Assembly (NCBI RefSeq): GCF_020781975.1 | Contig: NZ_JAJGNI010000001.1 | Span: 248,001 to 312,000 of the forward strand | From: Microbacterium schleiferi | GTDB lineage: Bacteria; Actinomycetota; Actinomycetes; Actinomycetales; Microbacteriaceae | Direction: 5' to 3' | Length of the DNA stretch: 64,000 nucleotides | Shown: positions 34,039-43,828 of the stretch, piece after piece | How the letters are laid out: each line of letters starts with the position of its first letter | Position numbering within the stretch: the stretch's first letter is position 1 | Notes under the pieces: generated by a model | The model's database searches: none | What the model saw: only the letters and a program-made list of their open reading frames with translations | Told to the model about the DNA's origin: nothing | Made by a program: the position numbers and the translations under genes

Positions 34039-34878
34039 ATGAGCCGGATCACGACCGGGGCGCTGTGGGCAGCGGCGGTGGTGGGCGCCGCGGCGACGAC
34101 GGCCCTTGCCGCGCGCGCGTTGCTCGATCGCCAGGCCGCGCAGGCCCGGCGACTCATCGGCAAACCGCTCGGTGAGGACGCGCTCGAGGCCGATCGGGTG
34201 TGGCGCCGAAAGCTCGAGGGTGACCCGATCGAGCTTCTCGTGCTGGGTGACTCGATCGCCGCGGGTCTCGGCGCGCAACGGCGCAAAGAGACGCTCGGCG
34301 CACGTCTGGCGATCGGACTGGCGAAGAAGGCGAAGCGCCCCGTGAGGCTGCGCACTGCGGCGGTCGTCGGCTCGGAGTCTTCGGCCTTGGGAGCCCAGCT
34401 CGACGAGCTCGCCGATGACTATCGGCCGGATGTCGCAGTCATCGTGGTCGGCGGCAACGACATCACGCACCGCGTCGCGGTATCCACATCCGTGCGCCAC
34501 CTTGTCGCGGCGATCGAACGGCTGCGCGGACGGGGTACGCAGGTCGTGGTGGGAAGCTGCCCAGACCTCGGCGCGCTGCGGCCGGTGCCGCAACCCCTGC
34601 GATCGCTGGGGTCGAGGATGTCGCGCCAGCTCGCCGACGCGCAGGAGGAGGCCGCGGTCGGCGCCGGCGCCTACGCCGTGTCGCTCCGTCACGCGGTCGG
34701 ACCGTTCTTCATCTCGCAGCCCGATGAGATGTTCAGCCTGGACCGCTTCCACCCGAGCCCGCTCGGCTATCGGCGCACTGCCGAGGCCCTCCTTCCGGCG
34801 GTCGCGGGTTCCTTGGGCTATGGGAGAACGAGCGCAGCGACCCGCCATCCGCGAATCCAGGGAGTGCCTTCGAATTGA
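34039..34878 (+). CDS. SGNH/GDSL-family hydrolase, membrane-anchored
   Basis: 279 residues. N-terminal hydrophobic segment (about 5-26) may be a signal anchor, then an SGNH fold: block I GDSIAAG with nucleophile S72, block III GGND (138-141), block V DRFHPS with D235 and H238. Probably an esterase/lipase acting at or outside the membrane; the substrate is unknown. A weak -10-like TCAAAT ends 6 nt before the ATG. The C-terminal about 20 residues are basic and variable. Confidence 0.85.
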   Translation: MSRITTGALWAAAVVGAAATTALAARALLDRQAAQARRLIGKPLGEDALEADRVWRRKLEGDPIELLVLGDSIAAGLGAQRRKETLGARLAIGLAKKAKRPVRLRTAAVVGSESSALGAQLDELADDYRPDVAVIVVGGNDITHRVAVSTSVRHLVAAIERLRGRGTQVVVGSCPDLGALRPVPQPLRSLGSRMSRQLADAQEEAAVGAGAYAVSLRHAVGPFFISQPDEMFSLDRFHPSPLGYRRTAEALLPAVAGSLGYGRTSAATRHPRIQGVPSN

Positions 34879-34908
34879 GGCACGACCGTCGATCATCTTT
34901 TGTAATTG

Positions 34909-34926
34909 TTCTATTGCAACTAGAAT
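34909..34926 (+). promoter_or_regulatory. GntR promoter and overlapping palindrome
   Basis: -10 TAGAAT (34921-34926), then 6 nt and the GTG start: leaderless. A palindrome TTCTA-N7-TAGAA (34909-34925) overlaps the -10, and a -35-like TTGTAA lies at 34900. The region is strikingly AT-rich. Likely GntR autoregulatory operator. Confidence 0.6.
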
Positions 34927-34932
34927 AAAAGA

Positions 34933-35370
34933 GTGCTGATTCGCATCGACCCCTCGCGAGACGTTCCCCTCTGGGAACAAATCGCCGCGTCCGTCCGGAG
35001 CGCGGTCGCGGGAGGTCGCCTGCGAGCGGGTGACCGGCTCCCCTCCGCGCGCGAGGTCGCGGACGCGCTGGATCTCAACCTGCACACCGCGCTTCACGCC
35101 TACCAACACCTGCGAGACGAAGGTGTCATCGATCTGCGCCGCGGCCGCGGCGCCGTCGTAACGGATGCCGCCGCCGCGCTTCGCGAGCTTCACGACGACG
35201 TTCTGGCCCTCGCCCAGCGGGCTCGCGATCTTGGAATCGCTCCGGGAGCGCTCGCTTCTCTTCTTGTGGATGCGAATGCCCGCACCCCCGACGGCGTGAT
35301 CGGCGGGCCCGACAACCTGGCGAGCGACTCGCGCGACGCTTACCGCCCATCCGAAGAGGAGACCTCATGA
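34933..35370 (+). CDS. GntR-family regulator, YtrA type
   Basis: 145 residues: an N-terminal winged HTH (IDPSRDVPLWEQIAASVRSA, then LPSAREVADALDLNLHTALHAYQHL) and only a short C-terminal helical tail, the size of the YtrA subfamily, which controls adjacent transporter or membrane genes. It overlaps the next gene (ATGA at 35367-35370), forming a two-gene operon with a DUF1648 membrane protein. An AT-rich palindrome at its own promoter suggests autorepression. Confidence 0.88.
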   Translation: MLIRIDPSRDVPLWEQIAASVRSAVAGGRLRAGDRLPSAREVADALDLNLHTALHAYQHLRDEGVIDLRRGRGAVVTDAAAALRELHDDVLALAQRARDLGIAPGALASLLVDANARTPDGVIGGPDNLASDSRDAYRPSEEETS

Positions 35371-36386
35371 CCGACAACTCCGCCGCGCTCGCGCGTGCGC
35401 GTCGCGCATTCCTGTGGCTGGGTATCGCCCTGCCGCTCGTCCTGACGGCCGTCGCCGTCGGAGTGCAGGTCGAGGCGTTGCCATCCTTGCCCGACCCGGT
35501 CGCGATCCATTGGAATGCCGCCGGGGAGGCCGACGGGTTCGCGCCCCCGTGGGTCGTGCCGCTGTTCAGCGCAGGCTTCGGCATCCTGCTCACGGCACTC
35601 CTTGGAGTCTTCGCGCTCCTGGGGACGCGTGAGGGCGAGTGGGGGCCGACGATGCGCTTCCTCGGCACGATGACGCCTGCAGTGGTCGGGGCGATCCTCG
35701 TCCTGACCACCTGGGCAACGCTGGCGCAGCGCGGGCTGGTGACCGGCGAGGCAGCGCCGGGCGTCCTGCCCGCACTTCTGGCCGGCGGTGTCGCCGGGGT
35801 CGTCCTCGGCGTTCTCGCGTGGTTCTTGCAGCCGGCGGTGACTGTCAGCGGCGGGACCGTCGCAGTCGCCGACGATGGCCATGTGCCCACCTTCGCACCG
35901 GGAGAGCGCGTCGTGTGGATGCGTAGCGTCACGATGTCCCGGCTCGGGATGGTCATCCTCCTCGGACTCGGAATCCTTCTCCTGGGTGGTGCGGTGTTCG
36001 ACGCTCTTGCTGGGGGATCAGCCTGGCCCATTCTGCTCTCGGTTGCTCTTGTGGTGGGGCTCGCGATCACCGCGACCGGCCTCTTCCGGGTGCGGGTCGA
36101 CGACTCCGGCGTGCGGGTGATCAGCTATCTCGGTGTTCCGCGCTTCCACGTTCCGCTGACCGAGATCGCTGCCGTGCGCGCCATCCTCGTCAACCCGCTG
36201 GCGGACTTCGGCGGGTGGGGCGTGCGCACCGCGCTGGACGGCCGGACGGGCGTCGTTCTGCGTCGCGGCGAGGCGCTCGAGATCGCCAAGAGAAGCGGGC
36301 GCGTGTTTGTCGTGACCGTCGATGACGCCGCAACGGCTGCGGCGGCGATTGAGGGCCTTCGCGCCCGTGAGGAGGCAAAGAACTGA
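35367..36386 (+). CDS. DUF1648-domain membrane protein
   Basis: 339 residues. TM1 about 15-35, followed by the DUF1648 signature LPDPVAIHWNAAGEADGF, then about five further helices and a soluble C-terminal region (about 230-339, FRVRVDDSGVRVISYLGVPR). Such proteins often pair with YtrA-type GntR regulators, as here. SdpI, which contains a related DUF1648 region, is an immunity/signalling protein, so envelope-stress protection is a possible role, but this is inference. Confidence 0.8.
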   Translation: MTDNSAALARARRAFLWLGIALPLVLTAVAVGVQVEALPSLPDPVAIHWNAAGEADGFAPPWVVPLFSAGFGILLTALLGVFALLGTREGEWGPTMRFLGTMTPAVVGAILVLTTWATLAQRGLVTGEAAPGVLPALLAGGVAGVVLGVLAWFLQPAVTVSGGTVAVADDGHVPTFAPGERVVWMRSVTMSRLGMVILLGLGILLLGGAVFDALAGGSAWPILLSVALVVGLAITATGLFRVRVDDSGVRVISYLGVPRFHVPLTEIAAVRAILVNPLADFGGWGVRTALDGRTGVVLRRGEALEIAKRSGRVFVVTVDDAATAAAAIEGLRAREEAKN

Positions 36387-36510
36387 CCAACGACCAGCAG
36401 GCCACCCGGGTCGCCACGAGTGCCGCTACTGGCCAATTCCGGCGCCAGCCACCACTCGCACCAGAGCGAACCCGTTGACCTCGCCCCCTCCGGCGCGGTT
36501 GTCTGGCGAT

Positions 36511-37179
36511 ATGACAGTGCCAACTCCGGATGCGTGGACGCGTGTCGATCACTACCTGACAGAGACTCTTGTCGAGCAGGATGCTGCGCTCGAGGCGGCA
36601 CTTGCCGATCAGAGCAGCGCTGGGCTGCCGGCGATCGAGGTAGCCCCCGTGAACGCCAAGTTCCTGCACCTGCTCGCAAGAATCGCCGGCGCCCGCCGGG
36701 TGCTTGAGGTCGGCACGCTCGGTGGGTACTCGACGATCTGGCTGGCCCGCGCGCTTCCCGCTGGGGGGAGGGTGATTACGATCGAGGCGGAACCGGTCAA
36801 CGCGTCGATCGCGCGCGCCAACCTCGATCGAGCGGGCGTCGGAGATCGCGTTGAGGTCCGCGTCGGGAAGGCCGCTGACGTCTTGCCGGCCCTGGGGGAG
36901 GGCGACCCGTTCGACCTCGTCTTCATCGACGCGGACAAGGAGTCCAACACGCTCTACCTCGACTGGGCTGCGCGCCTCGGGCGTCCGGGAACCGTTGTCG
37001 TCGTCGACAACATCGGCCGATCCGGCCAGGTCGCCGATCCGCTCGACACGACCAGCCAGGTCGTCGGTACCCGGCGCGGACTCGAGATGCTCCGCGATGA
37101 TCCGCGGTTCGATGCGACTGCCCTGCAGACCCTCGACCGCAAGGGATGGGATGGGATCGCGCTCGCGGTGGTGGTCTGA
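36511..37179 (+). CDS. SAM-dependent O-methyltransferase (class I, COMT-like)
   Basis: 222 residues of methyltransf_3 (caffeoyl-CoA O-methyltransferase-like) type. SAM-binding motif RVLEVGTLGGYSTIWLARAL, acidic TIEAEP, metal-binding FDLVFIDADKESN and VVVDNIGRSG. Cytosolic. ATG 36511 chosen since the longer frame extends through low-quality Arg/Pro sequence; no clear ribosome-binding site. Methyl acceptor unknown (catechol-like small molecule in homologues). Confidence 0.88.
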   Translation: MTVPTPDAWTRVDHYLTETLVEQDAALEAALADQSSAGLPAIEVAPVNAKFLHLLARIAGARRVLEVGTLGGYSTIWLARALPAGGRVITIEAEPVNASIARANLDRAGVGDRVEVRVGKAADVLPALGEGDPFDLVFIDADKESNTLYLDWAARLGRPGTVVVVDNIGRSGQVADPLDTTSQVVGTRRGLEMLRDDPRFDATALQTLDRKGWDGIALAVVV

Positions 37180-37227
37180 GCTTTTCTCCGCCCAGCGGGC
37201 CTGTGGCGCAGCATCCGTCGTCACTAG

Positions 37228-38565
<1,338 letters not shown>

Positions 38566-38590
38566 TGCGCTCGAACTGACCTGACGAGAG

Positions 38591-38619
38591 GGGAGCCGCG
38601 ATGACGAATCCGGCTCCCC
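38591..38619 (+). other. Hairpin enclosing the divIC start codon
   Basis: GGGAGCCG (38591-38598) pairs perfectly with CGGCTCCC (38611-38618), extended by G38590:C38619. The 12-nt loop holds the ATG at 38601, and the 5' arm is the ribosome-binding site itself. It could reduce divIC translation or act as an eno terminator. Confidence 0.6.
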
Positions 38620-39134
38620 CTTCTCGTTCCCGCGGTGCTCGCTCGGCGCGCCGCGTCGACGTGCGGGGCTGGCTCGGCGGCATCCGGCTCTCGGGTTTCA
38701 TGGTGATCATGCTGGGCCTCGTCGTTCTCGCGGCCTTCGTCCTGGTTCCGACCGTGGGCACCTACCTCGAGCAGAGGCAGCGGATCGCGGCACTCGAACA
38801 GGCTGTGCAGGTAACTCAGGACGAGATCGCAGCTCTCGAGACCGAGAAAGACCGGTGGCAGGACCCGGCCTACATCACGACGCAGGCTCGGGAGCGGCTC
38901 TATTACGTGCGCCCCGGTGAGGTCGTGTATCTCGTCGACGATGATCTTCCCGACTCGGCGATACCCGCAGAGCAGGCGCCCGTGAGCGATGAGGTCGTGC
39001 AAACCACGACCGACTGGATGTCGCAGCTCGTGCGCTCGGTGACCGCGGCGGGGCTCGCGAAGACCGCCGCGCTTCCGGTCATCGGGATCCCCGATCCTGA
39101 GCCGACTCCCTCGGAGTCGACAGTCGCGCCGTGA
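38601..39134 (+). CDS. Septum formation initiator family protein (DivIC/FtsB-like)
   Basis: 177 residues: basic cytosolic N-terminus, one TM helix (about 31-53), an extracytoplasmic coiled coil (about 56-90, EQRQRIAALEQAVQVTQDEI), the family motif WQDPAYITTQARERLYYVRPGE, and a long variable C-terminal tail rich in Pro/Ser/Thr. Bridges divisome proteins (FtsL/FtsQ partner). Position directly after eno is the usual actinobacterial arrangement. The start codon lies in a hairpin loop. Confidence 0.92.
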   Translation: MTNPAPPSRSRGARSARRVDVRGWLGGIRLSGFMVIMLGLVVLAAFVLVPTVGTYLEQRQRIAALEQAVQVTQDEIAALETEKDRWQDPAYITTQARERLYYVRPGEVVYLVDDDLPDSAIPAEQAPVSDEVVQTTTDWMSQLVRSVTAAGLAKTAALPVIGIPDPEPTPSESTVAP

Positions 39135-39219
39135 CCGGCGCTCGGGTCCGGAAAGCAGCAACTGCCTGACGAGTCTGCGTCGCCGCAGGACACGCAGCCG
39201 AACTTCAGGAGCTCATCGG

Positions 39220-39225
39220 TAGCCT
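39220..39225 (+). promoter_or_regulatory. Leaderless -10 TAGCCT for the DUF501 gene
   Basis: TAGCCT, 6 nt (GGAGAG), GTG at 39232. The spacer looks like a Shine-Dalgarno site but is too close to the start to act as one. Confidence 0.55.
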
Positions 39226-39231
39226 GGAGAG

Positions 39232-39783
39232 GTGTCCAGGCCTCCGTTCGCTCCCGTTACCGAGGCTGAACTCGCCGTTCTGCGCGAGCAGCTGGGTCGC
39301 CCGGCTCGAGGAGTGCTCGGGATCGCCGCGCGCTGCGCCTGCGGAAACCCGACGGTTGTCGCCACCGCCCCGCGACTTCCCGACGGCACGCCGTTTCCGA
39401 CGTTCTATTACCTGACGCATCCGGGTGCGACGGCGGCGATGTCGGCGCTGGAGGCCGACCACACCATGCGTGAGCTCGCCGATCAGCTGGAGGCAGATGA
39501 GGAGGTCGCGGCGGCCTACCGTCTCGCGCACCAGAGCTATCTCGAGGACCGCGCCCAGTATGGCGACCCCGAGGAGATCGCGGGCATCTCGGCGGGCGGC
39601 ATGCCGACACGCGTGAAGTGTCTGCACGCTGTGCTGGCGCACTCGCTTGCCGCGGGGCCGGGGGTGAACCCGATCGGGGACCGGGCGCTGGCGCTGGCGG
39701 ATTGGTCGCCGGAACGATGCGTGTGCGCTGACCCGGGAGCTGCCATCCGCACCGTCGACGCGGTTTCCGAGGAGCCGGCGTGA
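39232..39783 (+). CDS. DUF501-family protein
   Basis: 183 residues, the conserved actinobacterial DUF501 protein found after eno and divIC. Visible features: CACGNPTVVATAPRLPDGTPFPTFYYLTHP in the first half, a conserved GGMPTRVKCLHAVLAHSLA, then GVNPIGD and late Cys pair (CVCADP). Function unknown. Its stop overlaps the subtilase start (GTGA). Confidence 0.92.
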   Translation: MSRPPFAPVTEAELAVLREQLGRPARGVLGIAARCACGNPTVVATAPRLPDGTPFPTFYYLTHPGATAAMSALEADHTMRELADQLEADEEVAAAYRLAHQSYLEDRAQYGDPEEIAGISAGGMPTRVKCLHAVLAHSLAAGPGVNPIGDRALALADWSPERCVCADPGAAIRTVDAVSEEPA

Positions 39784-41081
39784 GTCCTGCGATGACGGAG
39801 CGCCGCAGTCGCCCCCTTGGGCGGCTGGCGGCCGTCACGCTCGCTGTCGTCGGCATCATCGCGCTGCCCGGTTTCACCGTTCCCCCCTCGCCGTCGCCGT
39901 CTGAGGCCGACCCGCTCCGGGCGGCCGAGTACTGGCTCGACGATTACGGCATCCGGGACGCCTGGAAAACCTCCACGGGCGCAGGCGTGAAGATCGCCAT
40001 CATCGACACCGGAATCGGCAAAGGACCCCCGGAGTTCTCGGGAGTTGTCGGCGGCACGGATGTCTCTGGCCTCGGGTCGCCGGACGGTCGCACGCCCGTG
40101 GGAGCGCGAGACCCCGATCACGGCAGCTGGGTCGCGTCCCTCGCCGCCTCCCGCGGAACGAGCCCGGAGACGGGCATGATCGGTGTGGCACCGGATGCCG
40201 AACTCCTCTCGATCTCAGTCGGATTCGGCGTGTCGGCATCCGTACCCTTCACGGAGCAAATCGCCCAGGCGATCTATTGGGCTGTCGACAATGGCGCCGA
40301 CATCATCAACCTGTCGTTCACGACGAATACCCCGGACTGGGATCGCAGCTGGGACGACGCATTCATGTATGCCTTCGAACACGATGTCGTGGTCGTCGCG
40401 GCCGCCGGAAACCGGGGGAGCGGGACGGGAGTCGTCGGTGCCCCGGCAACGATCCCCGGTGTTCTCGTGGTCGGCGGAGTGGATCCGCAGGGGCGCGCAA
40501 GCCTGGACGCCTCGACGCAGGGCATCACGATCGCTGTCGTTGCGCCGAGCGAGAAGCTCCTGGGCGTCTCTGCCGACGGCACCGTGGTCGAATGGCCCGG
40601 CACCAGTGGTGCTGCCCCGATTGTGGCGGGTATTGCCGCACTCGTGCGTTCCGCCTATCCCGACATGGATGCCGACAATGTCATCAATCACATCATCCGC
40701 ACCGCGACCCCGCCCGCCGGAGTGACGGAGCTTCCCGATCCGCTCTACGGGTACGGCCTGGTGGATGCGCAGGCCGCGGTGACGGCATCCGTACCCGCGG
40801 TCAGCGAGAACCCCCTGGGGAGCCTCGCGGAGTGGATCACCATCTACCGTCGGGCAAATCTCGTGCCCGATCCCGAGCCGACAGTTCCCCCCGCCGCAGT
40901 CGAACCCCTCCCTCCCGTGGAGCAGCAGGCTGCGGCCTCGCCGCTGCTGCCGAGTACCGAGTCACTGCTGTATGGGACTGTTCCGCTGACGGCGGGCACG
41001 GTCGCGGCTATACTGGTGGCGCTCGGCGTCACCGCTGCTGTCCGACGCGTCCGATTGGCGTCCCGCGCCCCCCGCCGCTGA
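39780..41081 (+). CDS. S8 family (subtilisin/mycosin-like) membrane-anchored serine protease
   Basis: 433 residues: signal peptide (about 15-35), subtilase domain with catalytic D76 (AIIDTGIG), H114 (PDHGSWVAS), oxyanion N211 (AAAGNRG) and S276 (GTSGAAP), a Pro-rich linker, and a C-terminal TM helix (about 400-420) followed by an Arg-rich cytosolic end. This matches the mycosin layout, but no ESX/type VII genes are in the window. In many actinobacteria the gene after DUF501 is an exopolyphosphatase, so this position is unusual. Confidence 0.9.
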   Translation: MSPAMTERRSRPLGRLAAVTLAVVGIIALPGFTVPPSPSPSEADPLRAAEYWLDDYGIRDAWKTSTGAGVKIAIIDTGIGKGPPEFSGVVGGTDVSGLGSPDGRTPVGARDPDHGSWVASLAASRGTSPETGMIGVAPDAELLSISVGFGVSASVPFTEQIAQAIYWAVDNGADIINLSFTTNTPDWDRSWDDAFMYAFEHDVVVVAAAGNRGSGTGVVGAPATIPGVLVVGGVDPQGRASLDASTQGITIAVVAPSEKLLGVSADGTVVEWPGTSGAAPIVAGIAALVRSAYPDMDADNVINHIIRTATPPAGVTELPDPLYGYGLVDAQAAVTASVPAVSENPLGSLAEWITIYRRANLVPDPEPTVPPAAVEPLPPVEQQAAASPLLPSTESLLYGTVPLTAGTVAAILVALGVTAAVRRVRLASRAPRR

Positions 41082-41104
41082 AACATCTCAGGAGTTCTCC
41101 CATC

Positions 41105-42481
41105 GTGAGCAACACCACGCCCAGGATCCTTATTGTCGGCGGAGGGTATGCCGGCTTTTACACGGCCTGGAAACTCGAGAAGCACCTTCGCCGCGGCGAA
41201 GCACAGGTGACGATCGTCGACCCGCTTCCGTACATGACCTACCAACCGTTCCTTCCCGAGGTCGCTGCGGGCTCGATCGAGGCTCGCCACTCGGTGGTGT
41301 CGCTGCGTCGTCACCTCAAGCGCACGCGCGTCGTGACGGCCAAGATCACCGGAATCGACCACGCCAACAAGGTAGCGACGGTTACTCCGGCCCTCGGTGA
41401 GCCGTGGCAGGAAGAGTACGACCAGATCGTGGTCACCGCGGGCGCCGTCTCGCGCACCTTCCCGATCCCCGGGATCGCCGACAACGCCATGGGGCTGAAG
41501 ACGATCGAAGAGGCCGTCGCGATCCGCGACAAGCTCTTCTCGAACTTTGACAAGGCAGCGACTCTTCCCCCCGGACCCGAGCGGGAGCGCCTGCTCACCG
41601 TCGTCGTCGTGGGTGGTGGGTTCGCGGGCATCGAGGTCTTCGCCGAGCTTCGCTCCATCGCATCCGCTCTGCTCAAGAAGTACCCCGAGCTGAGCTTCGA
41701 CGAGACCCACTTCCACCTCATCGAGGCGATGGGCCGGATCATGCCCGAGGTCTCGCTCGAGACTAGCAAGTGGGTCATGAAGTCACTCGGTGAGCGCGGT
41801 GCAGCAGTCCACCTCGACACGCAGGTCACCGGAGCGGTCGGCGGCAACGTCGAGCTCTCCACCGGGGAGGTCATCCCGAGCGATCTGATCGTCTGGACCG
41901 CCGGTGTCATGGCAAACCCGACAGTCGTGCGGGGCAGCGACCTGCCCGTCGAGGAACGTGGCCGCATCCGTACCCGCGCCGACCTTCGCGTCGGCAGCGA
42001 GGATGAGATCGTCGAGGGTGCCTGGGCCGCCGGTGACGTTGCGGCGGTGCCCGACCTCACGGGCGGTGGCGTCGGCGGGTACTGCGTTCCGAACGCGCAG
42101 CACGCCGTGCGTCAGGCCAAGCTCATGGCCAAGAACATCACCGCGGTCCTGCGCGGCGAGCTTCCCGTCGAGTACGTGCACAAGAACCTCGGCGCCGTCG
42201 CGGGTCTTGGTCTGTACAACGGTGTATTCCAGTCGGGCAAGCTTGCGCTCAAGGGCTTCATCGCCTGGCTTGCGCACCGCGGCTACCACGGCCTGGCGAT
42301 GCCGTCGTGGGAGCGCAAGTGGCGGGTCATCTGGGGTTGGTGGAACAACCTCTGGCTCGGCCGTGACATCGTGAACCTGTCGACCGTGCAGCACCCGCGG
42401 TACGTGTTCGAGGAGTTTGCGGCGCGTCCGAAGCCGAAGCCGGCCGAGTCGGAGCCTGAGAAGGTCGCCGCGAAGTCCTGA
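41105..42481 (+). CDS. ndh: Type II NADH dehydrogenase
   Basis: 458 residues; peripheral membrane flavoprotein passing electrons from NADH to menaquinone without pumping protons. FAD motif ILIVGGGYAGFYTAWKLE, second dinucleotide motif VVVVGGGFAGIEV, quinone-site region GAWAAGDVAAVPD followed by YCVPNAQHAVRQ, and a C-terminal amphipathic membrane-binding stretch (about 350-420, Trp-rich). GTG at 41105; AGGAG is 11 nt upstream, a long spacing. The C-terminal tail is Lys/Pro/Glu rich. Confidence 0.95.
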   Translation: MSNTTPRILIVGGGYAGFYTAWKLEKHLRRGEAQVTIVDPLPYMTYQPFLPEVAAGSIEARHSVVSLRRHLKRTRVVTAKITGIDHANKVATVTPALGEPWQEEYDQIVVTAGAVSRTFPIPGIADNAMGLKTIEEAVAIRDKLFSNFDKAATLPPGPERERLLTVVVVGGGFAGIEVFAELRSIASALLKKYPELSFDETHFHLIEAMGRIMPEVSLETSKWVMKSLGERGAAVHLDTQVTGAVGGNVELSTGEVIPSDLIVWTAGVMANPTVVRGSDLPVEERGRIRTRADLRVGSEDEIVEGAWAAGDVAAVPDLTGGGVGGYCVPNAQHAVRQAKLMAKNITAVLRGELPVEYVHKNLGAVAGLGLYNGVFQSGKLALKGFIAWLAHRGYHGLAMPSWERKWRVIWGWWNNLWLGRDIVNLSTVQHPRYVFEEFAARPKPKPAESEPEKVAAKS

Positions 42482-42535
42482 CACTGTCGGTCGCGGGCGC
42501 CCCTGCGGGTAGCGTGGGATCGCTGATCACGGCGC

Positions 42536-42608
42536 GCCCCCGTAGCCCAATGGCAGAGGCAGGCGACTTAAAATCGCTCAAGTGTGGGTTCGAGTCCCAC
42601 CGGGGGTA
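42536..42608 (+). tRNA. tRNA-Leu (anticodon TAA), class I-like short variable loop
   Basis: Acceptor GCCCCCG/CGGGGGT (first pair G-U), D-arm GCC...GGC with a GG in the loop, anticodon stem GGCGA/TCGCT with loop CTTAAAA, T-arm GTGGG/CCCAC with TTCGAGT, discriminator A at 42608. The variable loop is only 5 nt (CAAGT), whereas bacterial tRNA-Leu normally has a long class II arm. Anticodon TAA reads UUA/UUG. CCA is not encoded. Confidence 0.9.
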
Positions 42609-42647
42609 CACGGCACCGTGCCGCGCGCAGCGCGGCGGGGTGCCGTG
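42609..42647 (+). terminator. Terminator hairpin after tRNA-Leu
   Basis: Outer 9-bp stem CACGGCACC/GGTGCCGTG (42609-42617 with 42639-42647) and inner 7-bp stem GCCGCGC/GCGCGGC (42620-42626 with 42630-42636) with loop GCA, directly after the tRNA. Confidence 0.85.
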
Positions 42648-42770
42648 TCGCTTTGGTGGGCGAGAAGCCCACTCGGGCCCACGCCGCCGGAGGCTCTGCG
42701 CGCTGCGCAGCGGCGCGTGGAGTGGCGGTGGGGCGGGGTTCGAGAGCCACACTGGGGGTGTGCGGGTGTG
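42648..42770. other. Non-coding gap between tRNA-Leu terminator and SDR gene
   Basis: GC-rich sequence with no credible gene, RNA or repeat; it separates the tRNA from the convergent SDR gene. Confidence 0.5.
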
Positions 42771-43520
42771 TCACTCGTTGCGGGTGATGCGGGCGGCCGC
42801 TCCCGGGGCGATGTGGTGGAGGGTGGTCAGGATCCGTGCACGACCGATGACGATCTCGTCCTTGCCGCGCTCGATCGCCTGGGCCGCTTGCTGGGCGGCA
42901 TCCTCGGGCGATATCTTGCCGCTCCCGCGGCCGCGGGTCATATCGGTATCCACAAGCGGGAGCATGATGCGAATCGAGCTCAACTGGGGGTGGCTCTTAG
43001 CCCACTGGTAGCGAAGCGACAGGGCGAATGCGGCGAGTCCCGCCTTGGCGGCGCAGTAGGCGGGCGCGGACTGTTTGGGCGCAAAGCCGAGCGTGCTCGT
43101 GATGAAGGCGACCCCAGCGCATGACTGTTCTTCGAGATGAGGGCGCGCGAGGGCGGTCAGGGCGAGCGGTGCCTCCAAATCGACTCGGATCTCGCGGAGC
43201 GAGGCCTGCTCGGCCTGCGCGGATGTGTCCGCGTCGAACCGGATGCCGGTTTGCGTCGCTGCGTTGTTCACGAGGAGCGTCAATCCACCGAGGTGATCAG
43301 CGGCGGTCTCGATGAGACGTCGCCGGTCACCGGGATCTTCGACGTCCGCGACGATCCCGGTGAGTCCGTGCGCGTTCGCCGCGGCGACGGCTTCGACGGA
43401 TCGTCCGCAGACCGCGACGAGGGCGCCCGTGCTCTGCATCCGGCGCGCCAGGGCCCATCCGAACCCGCGGGTGCCGCCCGTTATCAGCACACGCTCAGTG
43501 AGCGCGGTCGGCGCGCTCAC
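42771..43520 (-). CDS. Short-chain dehydrogenase/reductase
   Basis: 249 residues, classical SDR: cofactor motif TGGTRGFG (14-21), LVNNAA, and active-site YCAAK. Cofactor and substrate not predicted with confidence; Arg in the first loop favours NADP(H). GTG at 43520 overlaps the stop of the darcynin-like gene (GTGA), so the two form an operon. The promoter of this operon appears lost in a deletion (see 43812-43830), so expression is doubtful. Confidence 0.88.
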   Translation of the reverse strand: MSAPTALTERVLITGGTRGFGWALARRMQSTGALVAVCGRSVEAVAAANAHGLTGIVADVEDPGDRRRLIETAADHLGGLTLLVNNAATQTGIRFDADTSAQAEQASLREIRVDLEAPLALTALARPHLEEQSCAGVAFITSTLGFAPKQSAPAYCAAKAGLAAFALSLRYQWAKSHPQLSSIRIMLPLVDTDMTRGRGSGKISPEDAAQQAAQAIERGKDEIVIGRARILTTLHHIAPGAAARITRNE

Positions 43521-43828
43521 GCAGCACCGGCGCCTGTCTCTGCGGCGCGGTAGCCGTCCTCGATCCCCACGAGAATCTGGTCGACGCGGAAGTACGGCTC
43601 GGAGAAGAAGGAGGTGTCGCGGAGCTTCTCGAAGAGAAGATTCCAGTCCGCAAGGTCGGTCACGTGGGCGATGAGGATGTCGGACGACGCGGCGGAGTAG
43701 GACTCCACGTCGATCCACTGGGTGTGGATTCGGGGGTGCGCCGCGAACGCGGTGAGCAGTTCGTCGGCACGGACGGCGGCGCGTCGTTCGTGGGGGAGGC
43801 GGAGCCAGGAGGGTGATCGGATGCTCAT
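43517..43828 (-). pseudogene. Darcynin-like protein, 5'-truncated
   Basis: 103 residues. The C-terminal pattern LLFEKLRDTSFFSEPYFRVDQILVGIEDGYRAAE and the early PSWLRLPHERRA resemble the darcynin family (domain of unknown function). Complete members start with a beta strand about 10-13 residues before the P-x-W-L motif; here only five residues precede it, and the codon immediately upstream of the ATG is a stop in frame. The break falls at the same place as the break in the TetR gene on the other strand. Coupled to the SDR gene. Could still be translated as a short form. Confidence 0.6.
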
